Shown here: positions 23,147 to 34,090 of the stretch, piece after piece
Layout: the number at the start of each line of letters is the position of its first letter
Position numbering within the stretch: the stretch's first letter is position 1
Source of the DNA: Mikania micrantha
Lineage: Eukaryota; Streptophyta; Magnoliopsida; Asterales; Asteraceae
Reading direction: 5' to 3'
Length of the DNA: 64,000 nt
Assembly: GCA_009363875.1 (NCBI GenBank)
Contig: CM018686.1
Location: forward strand, 1,178,001 to 1,242,000
Notes under the pieces: generated by a model
What the model was told of the DNA's origin: nothing
The model's database searches: none
Seen by the model: the letters and a program-made list of their open reading frames with translations, nothing else
Translations under genes and position numbers: made by a program

Positions 23147-24108
23147 GGGGCCGTTTGGTAACATCTGAATCATTAAGTGCTGAATGGTTAAGATGTTTGA
23201 ATGGTTAAGAGGGTCTAAATCATTAAGTGCTGAATCAGTTAAGACTGTTTGGTTGAACATCTGAATGAATATACGGAATGACTATTTTACCCTTCTGAAG
23301 TTTTTTCCAGTATTAATATAAATAATAAAAACAAAGGTAAAATTTAAACATGCTACAATCCAAACATCCAAGCATGCTAAAATCCTAACATGATAAAATA
23401 CAAACATAATTACACAATAGTCATTTAAAAATCCATAAAAAAAACTTGACAGAATATCATTTCCTAATTAGTTTTCCTACGGGTTGTTTACAGCTAATAT
23501 AGCATCCGAAATTTCTTTGTTAATTATGGAATTGGTTATACCATTTAATTCTCATACAGCTATGCGAAATTCCTTTGTTAATTATGGAATTGGTTAAGCA
23601 AATAATTATGTAATTAATTATGCGATTGTCTCAGAAAACCAATCGCAAAAAATGGGGATCGTGCTTACACGAGATCGCGGGCGGCAATACGTGGTGTGCG
23701 GCGGCGAGAGGTGGTGTGCGGCGGCGAGAGGAGCAGCTGAGCGGGCGGCGAACGCGATCTGTGGGAAAATGGCTGAAGACGGGCCTGTGTGCTGCGCTGG
23801 TGGTGGTAGATGACAGATGTGATGACTGGCGGTGGAAAGGAGGCGATGACCGGCGGTGGAAAGGAGGCGACGGCCAGAGATTTTGGGGGTGAGGGAGGCG
23901 ACGGGAAAGATTTTAGGGACGAGGGTATAATTGAACACCTCTCTTTTTTTCCTCCATTTACTCCATTCAGACTTGCCTTCACATCTGAATCATTCAGACC
24001 CTGGTTCAGATGTTTTTTTTCGTTCAGACCTCCCAAACAAACAGTCTGAATCTGAAAGGTTCAGATTCAGACCTATTCAGATCCATTCAGATGCTACCAA
24101 ACAGCCCC
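23147..24108. mobile_element. 962-bp PIF/Harbinger-like non-autonomous element
   Basis: The ends GGGGCCGTTTGGTAACATC and, inverted, GGGGCTGTTTGGTAGCATC are flanked by TTA (23144-23146 and 24109-24111), the 3-bp TSD of PIF/Harbinger. Repeated CATCTGAATCATT/ATTCAGATC motifs fill both subterminal regions. The core (23680-23920) is GC-rich, with duplicated GACTGGCGGTGGAAAGGAGG units. A1 keeps the empty-site sequence GACTTAGAGACC (near 5056), confirming the boundaries. No transposase was seen. Confidence 0.85.
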
Positions 24109-24417
24109 TTAGAGACCTAGACTATAACCATAGGCTCGTATAGTGACACAGAGAGCACCAAACATAATTAGTGAACAAAACTTGTTTTGAATTAAGCCAA
24201 AATAATCAGGTGGTACGAATTCCAGTTATGAGTGGCCAGGATAACTGAAATTCGCAACACGTGTGCGTTCTAGTAAAATTTAATACAAGCAGAACTGTAA
24301 TAACTATGACGAGTAGCTTCTTTAAGATATGAAGAGATATCATATCATGTTCGTAATGAATATTATTATTCAATATTCATTTCATGGTACTGATCTGAAA
24401 GTTTTGTTTGTACAACG

Positions 24418-25179
24418 ATAGTTAACCCACGTGATCGTTATATCTACAGGCAGATTCCATATGTGATTCTAGACGGCACGTCTAGTCCCAGCTCAAGTTC
24501 TGATTCAGATCCGTCCGAAGCATCTTCTGCAGCATCCCTAGCAGTACCTCAGATTTCCAACACACCACCATTAGTGCCACAGACACCACCCCATGTACCA
24601 TGCACACCACCACCACGTCCACGTCCACAAGTATCCGATGATGATACCTCTGCTGACCGTCGGGCTAGAAGCCCATCACCCTAGAGAGTCCCGGTCTATA
24701 CTGGGATTAATAGTATGCGGGGATAGGCATGCAAGACCACAGGGCTATCACCTAGGCACTGGCTTGCCCCTAGAGATCTTCCAGGCTCCACTCACAAGGT
24801 GGGTGAGTCTTCCCGACAGGATGAGATGCTAGCTCTGCTACAGCAGGTCACGTTGGACTTGCAGAGTACTCGCCTAGAGCTGAGACAGCCTTGTGGTTCT
24901 CTGTAGGAGACCCATACCACCTTGACTAAGACACGTGTGGCTCTCCAGACTTTGGTAGAGCAATTTGAGATACTTGAGGCTGACACTAGAGCATGGAGGA
25001 CGATTATAGAGGATAGGATGAGACAGACCATGATGCATGTGAGAGTGAGAGCTGTGAGAGTAACAGAGATGATGGAGAGTGTGAGGATGCTGAGTTTGGA
25101 GGCGAGGTTGTTAGGATTGGCTATAGTACTGGCAACTATAGCCATCGTGATAGCGTGCTTATCGTATTTTCTACAGTAA
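24418..25179 (+). pseudogene. A2 pre-gag leader ORF with C-terminal membrane segment
   Basis: One frame of about 253 codons runs from the position of the A1 start codon (ATA here at 24418, ATG in A1) to a TAA at 25177-25179. It is broken only by TAG at 24682-24684, about 24727 and about 24907; A1 has CAG and CAA at the first two, and shares the third. The N-terminal third is Ser/Pro-rich (SSPSSSSDSDPSE, then VPQTPP-like repeats). The middle is charged and may be helical (LEADTRAWRTIIEDRMRQT). The last 20 residues, GLAIVLATIAIVIACLSYFL, look like a transmembrane helix with almost nothing after it, as in a tail-anchored protein. I recognise no known family. It lies between primer site and gag, where gypsy elements normally have no gene. 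Confidence 0.6.
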
Positions 25180-25204
25180 GTATGATATGAGTGTAGTTAT
25201 TTTC

Positions 25205-25565
25205 TAAAATACCTTGTGTGGTATCCTATCGTAAAATACCTTGGGTGGTATCCTATCGTAAAATACCATGGGTGGTATCCTATCGTAAAATACCTTGCGT
25301 GGTATCCTATCGTAAAATACCTTGTGTGGTATCCTATCGTAAAATACCTTGTGTGGTATCCATCGTAAAATACCTTGTGTGGTATCCTATCGTAAAATAC
25401 CTTGTGTGGTATCCTATCTATTGTCTATGTGACAACGTAAAATATCTTGTGTGGTATCCTATCGTAAAATACCTTGTGTGGTATCCTATCTATTGTTTGT
25501 GTGACAACGTAAAATACCTTGTATGGTATCTCAACGTAAAATGCCTTGTGTGGTATCTCCTCTAT
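25205..25565. repeat. ~27-bp minisatellite in the A2 leader
   Basis: About a dozen copies of CGTAAAATACCTTGTGTGGT plus ATCCTAT, some with a CTATTGTCTATGTGACAA extension. It follows the leader ORF directly. The A1 leader has a longer-unit array built from the same core at 33600-34090. Frames across it are repeat translation only. Confidence 0.85.
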
Positions 25566-25943
25566 TGTTTGTGTGACACATCTTAAAGTCTTGTATGATT
25601 ATATCTCAAAAACTTATGTGATAACTTATCGAAACACAAGTAATGTTGTATCTACGGTGCATAGTAGCATATCTATATCAGTATCACAATGCCTTGTGCT
25701 GTGTGATGCTATAACATGTTTTGAGATAACAGGACTAAGTATAACTACAAAAATCTGTATGATTACTGTGAACTGAGAACGTATCTGGATCTTTTTAATG
25801 TAGTTATACTATATTTCTTATAATCACATTTCAACATAAATTCGTCAGTATGACTGAATATGGTTGAACTAATGTGACTAAACAAGGGTTATATCTTCAA
25901 TATTCTTGAACTGACCTGAGTTTGTCTGCATGTGAGCAGAACA

Positions 25944-27350
25944 ATGACTTCGAAACGAGGTCGACCAGCCAAGAAAGCTGTCAGGAATATTACTAACTCT
26001 GAACTAAATCAAGTTCCACCTGTGAACGTAGAATCTAATCCGGATCCGCATACTAATCCGGAAACCAATATGGTTCCACCTGTGAATCCTGGAACAAATA
26101 CAATTCCACCCATAAACCCGGAAGTGAACACGGTTCCACCTGCGGCTGCAAGTGGATCCGAAATGAATGAAGCAATGATAGCTCCAATTGTGAGAGAGTG
26201 AGAGAGCAGCTATCTGCTTGTGGTGTTTTGACACAACACTAACCACACATCACTGCTACATAATGCTACCGGAGGTCATACAGAAACTCAACATACCACC
26301 GGTACAACAACAACCAAAGGAACTGTTACTGATCCACCACAACAAGGATTCACTTACAAGTACGTTGCTTCTTGCAATCCTCCTACTTTCACGGGTAAAG
26401 AAGGAGCGGCTGGACTCTTGAAGTGGATCGAAGAGATGGAAACTAAACTCAAAATCAACCAGATTCTGGCAGAGCATAAGGTTTCTTATGCTGCTTGTTC
26501 TCTGAAAGACTCGGCTTTAACTTGGTGGAATACCCAGGCAAAAACTTTGGGCTCAATTACAGTCGACTCGATGGGCTGGAATAAATTTAAAACTATAATT
26601 ATGTCAGAGTACTGCCCAATCACGGAAATCCAAAAGCTTCAGGAGGAATTCTAGAATCATTCTATGGACGGTGATGATTGTTTAGTTTATACCAATCGTT
26701 TTCATGAACTTACTTGTCTACTTCCCAATATGTTTCCTATGGAAGCAGCCTTAAATGAGAAGTATATCAAAGGTTTGGTTCCCCAGATTCGGGGAATGGT
26801 GACTGCAGCTGAACCTAGCACTCTCAAACGTACAATCTTGTTGACCACTAAGCTTACCGATGATGCTGTAAGGAGTGGTACTTTGATCGCAAAAACTCAG
26901 ACGTCAGTGGGCCGTAGTGATGTCGGTACCTCGAATGTGTCAAAAGGTACCAAAGAAAGTGGTTTGGCAAAACCAAAACCAAAGCTCCGGCTGAGACTAG
27001 CCAAAGCAAACCAAATGCGAAAAATTATGGTGCGGTTGTTCCTGAGAGGAAAACTTATACTGGCCAAGCGCCCAAATGCAGCAAGTGTCCATATCATCAT
27101 ACAGGACCGTGTCCTGTTTGTGCGAACTGTAATAGAGTTGGACACTACACCAGATATTGTAACTTGCCTGCTCGTCAACCAAATCAAGCACCACGACAAA
27201 CCACTCAAACAAACCGGTCATGCTTTAGGTGTGGAAGCCCTGACCATTTCATAAGAAACTGTCCGAACAATAACACCAATCAAAGGAACGAAGCTAGGGG
27301 AGAGCTTTTCAGATTGGTGCAACCGAGGCAAGGCATGATGCGAACATTGT
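25944..27350 (+). pseudogene. gag: A2 Gag, decayed
   Basis: It starts MTSKRGRPAKK and has several VPPVNPETN-like repeats to the first stop (26199-26201). After a frame change comes the gag core: FTGKEGAAGLLKWIEEMETKL, then SALTWWNTQ near 26515. A TAG at 26652-26654 and further shifts follow. The nucleocapsid part, in another frame, keeps a zinc cluster (CSKCPYHH...CPVC) that runs into CANCNRVGHYTRYC, and a second knuckle CFRCGSPDHFIRNC (27221-27262). It cannot make full-length Gag. Confidence 0.85.
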
Positions 27351-30300
27351 CACTGGTACGTTTCTTCTTAATAACCTATATGCATCAGTTCTGTTTGATA
27401 CAGGGGCAGATAAGAGTTTTATCTCTCCTGAATGTACATCATTACTCTCATTGCCTAAGGTAGATCTAGAAACTCCTTATGTCATTGAACTTGCTAATGG
27501 CAAGTTAATTAAAACTAACAGTGTCATTCAAGGATGTTCCTTGAATCTGAATGATCACCTTTTTAATATCAATCTACTTCCTATTGAGCTTGGGAGCTTT
27601 GATGTCGTTGTCGATATGGACTGGCTTTCTAATAACCAAGCGGAAGTTGTGTGTCAAAACAAGGTGATCCGTATTCTATTACTGTCAGGTAATACACTGA
27701 TAGTTCAAGGAGAAAGAGCTGGTAGTAAATTTGGTATCATATCTTGTATGCAAATTCAGAAATGTTTACTGAAAGGTTGTCAGGCCTTTCTAGCACATGT
27801 GATAGAGAACAGTTCTTCACAAAAACGTATCAAAGATATTCCGATAGTCAAAGATTTTCCTGAAGTTTATCCTGAGGATATATTAGGATTACCCCCAGTG
27901 AGACAAGTTGAATTTCGTATTGACTTGATTCCAGGTGCAACACCTGTAGCTAAAGCTCCTTATCGTTTAACACCCTCGGAAATGCAAGAAATTTCTGGTC
28001 AACTGCAGGAATTATTAGATAAAGGTTTTTATTAGACCTAGATTTTCACCCTGGGGAGCACCTTTTGTGAAAAAGAAGGATGATTCATTCAGGATGTGTA
28101 TTGATTACAGGGAACTCAATAAATTGACAATCAAAAACCGTTATCCATTGCCACGTATAGATGATTTGTTTGATCAACTACAAGGTGCTACTTATTTCTC
28201 ATAAATCAATTTAAGATCCGGGTATCATCAGTCATGAATTCATGATGATAATGTTCCTAAAACTACTTTCAGAACTCGATACGGACATTACGAATTTCTA
28301 GTAATGCTGTTTGGGTTAACAAATGCACCTGCAGTTTTCATGGATCTGATAAAACGAGTATGTAGGCCTTATTTGGATAAGTTTGTGATTGTGTTTATTG
28401 ATGACATTCTTATTTATTCTCAAAACCAACAGGAACATGCTCAACACTTGAAATTGATCTTAGAACTTTTGGAACGTGAAAAACTATATGCCAAATTCTC
28501 AAAGTGTGAGTTTTGGTTACAAGAAGTTCAATTTCTTGGACATGTGGTGAATGAAAACGGTATTCAAGTAGATCCTAGTAAGATCAAAGCTGCGAAAGAA
28601 TGGGAGACACCACGAACCCGAACTGAAATACGTCAATTTTTAGGACTGGCAGGTTATTATCGTCGATTAATTAATAATTTTTCAAAAATAGCCTTGTCAC
28701 TAACAACGTTGACACAGAAGAATCAATCGTTTATATGGGTTCCCAACAGGAGGAGGCATTCCAACTGTTGAAATACTAACTCTGTAATGCACCTATACTC
28801 GCATTACCGGAAGGTACTGATACTTCATTGTATACTGTGATGCATCTCGTCAAGGTTTAGGGTGTGTTTTAATGCAGAACAACAAGGTAATTGCTTACGC
28901 TTCTCGACAGTTGAAAATACACGAGAAGAATTATACCGCTTATGATCAAGAACTTGGTGCAGTGGTGTTTGCACTCAAGATTTGGAGACATTATTCATAC
29001 GGAACTAAGTGTATTGTGTACACTGATCACAAAAGTCTTCAACATATTCTAGATCAGAAAATGTTGAACATGCGACAGAGGCGATGGGTAGAACTTTTGA
29101 ACGACTAGGACTCTGAAATTCATTATCACCCGGGTAAAGCGTTAGGGATGACTATTCAAACCAGTCTAATTCCTCAGATTAGAGAAGCTCAGCAATAAGC
29201 TTTACAAGCAATGAACTACTTTGCTGAGGAACTAAAAGGATTAGACAAGCAACTTGAAACAAAGTCTGATGGAGCGTTGTATTTCAAAAGCCGAATTTGG
29301 ATTCCTTTATTTGGTAACACTAGAACAATAATTTTGGATGAGGCACACAAATCCATGTATTCTATTCATCCAGGTGCTGATAAGATGTATAAAGATCTTA
29401 GAGATTATTATTGGTGGCCTGAAATGAAGATACATATAGCCGAATACGTGGATCAATGTTTAACATGTCTCAAAGTTAAGGCTGAACATCAACGACCTTC
29501 TGGGTTACTGCAACAACCTGAGATTCCCATGTGGAAATGGAATCAGATTTCTATGGATTTCATTACTAAACTACCCAGAACATCACGTAATCATGACTCT
29601 TTATGGGTTATCGTTGATCGCCTTATCAAATCTGCGCATTTCTTACCCATCCGAGAAGATTACTCCATGGATCGACTCGCTAAACTCTATGTTAATGAGA
29701 TTGTATCTCGACATCGAGTACCAATCTCTAACATTTCTGATAGAGATAGTCGATTTATGTCATGATTTTGGCAAACTCTTCAGAATGCTCTGGGCACACA
29801 AATCAATACGAGCACAGCTTATCATCCATAAACGGACGGGCAAACTGAACGAAAAAATCAAACCCTTGAAGACATGCTCAAAAGCTGTGTGATTGATTTT
29901 GAAGGTAGCTGGGATATTCATCTTCCACTTGTTGAATTCTCGTATAATAACAGCTACCATACCAGTATTCAATGCTCTCCATTTGAAGCACTTTATGAAC
30001 GCAAGTGTAGATCACCTATCTGTTGGTCAGAGGTAGGTGAAAGTCAGATCATAGGCCAGGAATTCATTCAAGAAACAACCGATAAGATCGCACTCATTCA
30101 AAAACGAATTAAAGACGCTCACGATCGTCAAAAGAGTTATGCTGATAATCGTCGTAGACCTTTAGAATTCCAAATAGGTGACCGAGTAATGTTGAAAGTT
30201 TCACCTTGGAAGGGCATTTTCAAATTCGGGAAGCGAGGTAAACTCTCAACAAGATTTGTAGGACCATTCAAAATTCCAGAACTAATTGGATCGGTAGCCT

Positions 30301-30592
30301 ACAGACTTGAGTTACCTCCTGAACTTAGTAACATCCATGATGTTTTCATGTATCAAATCTGAAGAAATGCTTAACTGACGAATCGTTAATCGTACCTCTT
30401 GATGAGATTCAAATCGTTGAAAAACTTCAGTTCAGTGAAGAACCAGTGGAGGTGATGGATCGAGAAGTTAAAGTATTGAAACGCAGTCGCATACCAATCG
30501 TTAAAGTTGATGGAATTCACAACGTGGACCTGAATATACATGGGAACGTGAAGATCGAATGAGAGAAAAATATCCTCATATGTTCTCATAAA
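27351..30592 (+). pseudogene. pol: A2 Pol (PR-RT-RH-IN-chromodomain), decayed
   Basis: A protease with DTGADKSF lies near 27400. RT runs 27890-28770, with a one-base insertion near 28028, a TAA within the YFS...INLRSGYH region (about 28202) and FIDDILIYS near 28390-28415. RNase H runs about 28800-29110, with stops near 28780 and at 29106. The integrase zinc region (H...H...CLTC) is near 29345-29470, SMDFITKLP near 29555, SDRDSRF near 29740 before a TGA at 29763-29765, and the NNSYHTSI block near 29950. The chromodomain-like tail (MDREVKVLKRSRIPIVKV) is at 30455-30507, followed by a shift. Closely similar in protein sequence to pol of C, but dead. Confidence 0.9.
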
Positions 30593-30646
30593 CAATTGTC
30601 ATCAAATATGTCTTCACATAAATTTCAGGGCGAAATTTCTCTAAAC

Positions 30647-30655
30647 GGAGGAGAA
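30647..30655 (+). promoter_or_regulatory. Polypurine tract of A2
   Basis: GGAGGAGAA abuts the 3' LTR start TGTGACAATT. The TTTCAGGGCGAAATTTC box just upstream (30624-30640) corresponds to the conserved box of C and the TR-GAG element. Confidence 0.8.
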
Positions 30656-32823
30656 TGTGACAATTGCATTTGAAAATTACGTCATCAATCACTGAGAGCG
30701 CATTTAGTCATGCTTAAAATCGACGTTGATTTAGCGATTGCGATTATTACAGGTTGAAAGTATGCGAGAAATGGTGACATAGGAGAAAACCGTGCGCGAA
30801 ACGGAGTTCCGGTTTCTCCGGAATCGCAAAACGAAGAAAATTATAAGAATATCAAAATCAGTGATGCTAGGCGGTACGCCTAGCCACAGCCACTAAAGTT
30901 AGGCGGTATGCGCGGAAGGAACAAAATATTTAAGAACCCCGATTCAACGCGGTACGACTAGGGCCAAGGTTCCACGTGAGGCGATACGCCTGGCGTGCGG
31001 CGGTTTGGCAGATCAGATCAAATATTAGTTTCATGGAAGAAATCAGAATTTTTTTCTTTCTCTCAAACTTTCACACAAAACAGACGAAGAAACATCACTT
31101 TTGGACCTCTAATCTTAATTCTAGGGCCATCAGATCGTATATTTGAAGCCAGGGAAGATATCTGCAAGTTCTGATCATTGTTTTACAACCAGAAATCCGT
31201 CCGAACAAGTAATATTTTGTTTTAACCTTCTAGTTTTATAATGGTTGATTAGATCTTGTTTTTGAACATAATGGTACAATTAGGGTGTTGATTATTGCCT
31301 AGATGATGGCTAGGAATGATTATGAACGAAGAACTTGATGTGTTAACGGGAAAATCATTTTTTTGATCTGTTGTAATGCCCGGTTTACATGAAACTATAA
31401 CAATGGTTATAATGGTTTAAACCATTTGATTGTGACAATGTATGTGATTACTTTGATTAATCTTTGAAATGCAAGGTGAAATCCAAGTATTTCAAACTAA
31501 TCACAATCATTAACATACTTATTGGAATAACTATCTGGTGATCTGATAACAGTCAGATTAGTACGTTGAACATGGCTGTTAAACCTATTCCAATGTGATA
31601 TTATGACGTTTCATGATATTTGGGTAATCAATAACTAGGATTGATCATTCCTAAGCCATAAATACATCTAGAACATGTTTCAGCACTATAATCAACAACA
31701 GTATCTATTTGGTTAATTTGAGATTATTTGGATTAATCAAACGAGTCATCAACTTTGTATTAAGAACCTGAACCAGTATAGGTCCTACATTATCATACAT
31801 TGTATGACATGACATTAAATTAGCCAATTAAGCACCTAATATTGGTTTGATGACTTTCAAAGCAATGTCCTTGACATTGAGCGTTCAGATAGATCTAATC
31901 CATAAGTTAAAAGATAAATAACTTATTTAACATAAACTTATGCAGACGTTAGCTACCGGTACTATTTTGCATGTGATTTTATTACTCGTGTGACTTCAGT
32001 TGAGTTTCGTACAACCCCTTTTAACATAAACTTATGCAGACGTTAGCTACCCTTTTATATACATCGGAGTATTTCTCTAAATCTGTTTCTGAACATATGA
32101 TATGTATCACTGTTATCTGTTTGATTTCATGTGACTCTTGTAAGATTTCATGGGATTTTGCCGTTAGTGTCTTTATCACAGTATCAAAAGTCCTCATCCT
32201 TTGAAACTGTGTCTAGTGAACCCATGTGGGGCCGAACATGCATCAATGATAGTACTATCGGCTGACAACCCATTCACTGGGAGGTTTGCATCTCCCCTTG
32301 TGTGAATGTTTGTTACCTTTTTCCGAAACATATTCTTAATGTTAGTGATAGACATTAAGATAATGAGGCTTTAAGATATTTACCGACGGGTAGTATCTTC
32401 ATAAAACATAGAATTGTCTGAAAGGAACTAGATACGGGTCCCATGGTTATCTTGAACTGTATATCTTGAGAACTTGTGTATCATACCATATGGTTTAACT
32501 TGAACTTTACGAACTCACCAGCTTTGTGCTGATCTTTGTAAACTTAAAACTTTTGCAGGAAGATAGTGACCAACGGTGAGGCTGCACTTTCAAACACTTG
32601 TAATTAAATAAGTCGGATTGTGTAATAAACTTACTTTGTAAATTATAAGTGTGATTGTGAATGACGAAACCTTGTAATGTGTTTACTTTAAGTTAATCTG
32701 TGTGTTTTGATACCGGATCAAGTAAGTCCCACCTCATCTCTAAGACATCAACACTATGCTTCCGCAACCTTATCAGAGTGACGAATGACATCATCTCAGG
32801 TGACGAGAGGTGGGGGTGTGACA
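30656..32823 (+). repeat. 3' LTR of A2 (full length)
   Basis: 2168 bp from TGTGACAATT to GGTGTGACA. It carries GCTAGGCGGTACGCCTAGC (30866-30884) and further GCGGTACG/GGCGATACGCC copies to about 31005. A short direct duplication of a CCCCTTTTAACATAAACTTATGCAGACG block is visible (about 31930-31945 and 32018-32046). Confidence 0.9.
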
Positions 32824-32828
32824 GATCT

Positions 32829-33121
32829 CTCTAGGAGACCCGTGACACATTGACTGAGACTCGTGCTGCTCACCAAATCTTGGCAGAGCAGGCTGTTGCG
32901 TTGGTGGCAGGAAAGAGAGCCTCAAGGATGGTTATAGAGGAGAGGATGAGGTGAACAGTAATGCAAACGGTGATTGCTTTATTTTGGCAGTATGTAGAGA
33001 GAGTGAGAGGGCTGGTGGAGAGGTTTAGAGCTTTAGATGTGGGGGTGAGGATGATTGCGATAGCTATAGTGATGGCTACTATAGCTATGGTGATAGCTTG
33101 CTTACTGTACTTTTTTACAGT
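32829..33121 (+). pseudogene. A1 pre-gag leader ORF, C-terminal part
   Basis: Continues the A1 leader ORF cut at 22074. The frame reads TAG at 32833-32835 (same place as in A2), then TETRAAHQILAEQAVAL, the shared (M/T)(V/I)IE(E/D)RMR block, an in-frame TGA at about 32951, and a hydrophobic end AIAIVMATIAMVIACLLYFF matching the A2 membrane segment. Conservation of the hydrophobic end in both copies argues that it was once a real protein. Confidence 0.6.
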
Positions 33122-33252
33122 AAGTATGATCAGATGCTGAGATTTTTGGGATGCTTCATTGTAGATATCACTTGGAGACGGATAGTTTGGGTTTGCGAGG
33201 TCATGGGATAGTTTTGACTGGTAAAATATATCCCATGTTGTTAGATTGTTAC

Positions 33253-33475
33253 TAGTGTGGTTCATATCATGACTGTAACATCCGGCCCCGTCTACCACCA
33301 AAATTGTCCGCGTTGCCCACTCGGAGCTCACGGTTTTGCCTTCGGTTGACAGGGTGAAAACTTCCCAGGGAGGTCACCCATACCTAGATTGCTGCAGCCC
33401 GAGCATGCTTAACTTATGAGACAGGAATCTCTCCTGTTCACGACCGATGTGGGATTTGCCTAGTGTGGTTCATAT
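33253..33475 (-). mobile_element. Truncated Cassandra LTR between 15-bp direct repeats
   Basis: 33274-33460 matches the Cassandra LTR seen at 59386 and 59740: it starts TGTAACATCCGGCCCCG and contains the 5S-like part AACTTCCCAGGGAGGTCACC...GCATGCTTAAC. It lacks about 75 bp in the middle (after GCTTAAC) and the last ten or so bases. It is bracketed by TAGTGTGGTTCATAT at 33253-33267 and 33461-33475, far longer than the usual 5-bp TSD. Confidence 0.75.
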
Positions 33476-33599
33476 ATTGACACTCTCTCGTATCAAGCTC
33501 TACCGATGTGTAAATCCAGTATAGTGGTAATGAAACTTTTTATTTCAGTATGTGTGTTGTGTGAACATGTGTGTGCATATCAAAAACTTTTATTTCATG

Positions 33600-34090
33600 A
33601 ACAGTAGCTGGGTGACATATCAAAATCCTATGTGGTATCATATCAATTTTCTGTGTGACAGTGTATCAAAGTCCTGTGTGGCAACATATCAAAATCATGT
33701 GTGGTATCATATCAATTGTCTGTGTGACAGTGTGTCAAAGTCCTGTGTGGCAACATATCAAAATGTTGCGTGGTATCATATCAATTGTTTGTGTGACAGT
33801 GTATCAAAGTCCTATGTGGCAGCATATCAATATCCTGTGTGGTATCATATCAATTGTCTGTGTGATAGTGTATCAAAGTCCTATGTGGTAACATATCAAA
33901 ATCCTATGTGGTATCATTCAGTTGTCTGTGTGACAGTGTATCAAAGTCCTGTGTGGCAACATATCAAAATTTTGTGTGGTATTATACCAATTATCTGTGT
34001 GATAGTGTATTAAAATCCTGTGTGCCAACATATCAATGTCCTGTGTGGCAACATATCAAAAACATGTGTGATAACATATCAAAACATGGG
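33600..34090. repeat. ~70-bp higher-order minisatellite in the A1 leader
   Basis: Six or so composite units alternate ATATCAAAATCCTGTGTGGT and CAATTGTCTGTGTGACAGTG with a TATCAAAGTCCTGTGTGGCA piece. The core CCTGTGTGGTA is that of the A2 array at 25205-25565, but the unit and copy number differ. The open frames here only translate the repeat. Confidence 0.8.

Larger units (their letters stand above)
22075..32823 (+). mobile_element. A2: decayed Ty3/gypsy element inside A1
   Basis: A2 is a complete LTR-interior-LTR unit of 10.7 kb with TSD GATCT (22070-22074 and 32824-32828). Order: 5' LTR, primer site, PIF/Harbinger-like insertion, leader ORF, minisatellite, gag, PR, RT, RNase H, IN, chromodomain-like tail, polypurine tract, 3' LTR. 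All reading frames are broken by stops and frameshifts. The two LTRs differ at many positions and the 5' LTR has a 1.14-kb internal deletion, so the insertion is much older than C and the TR-GAG element. Confidence 0.9.

Noticed and set aside
24463..25179. Envelope gene of A2
   Set aside because: No signal peptide, no fusion or receptor-like features, and the position is before gag; only the terminal membrane segment is suggestive.
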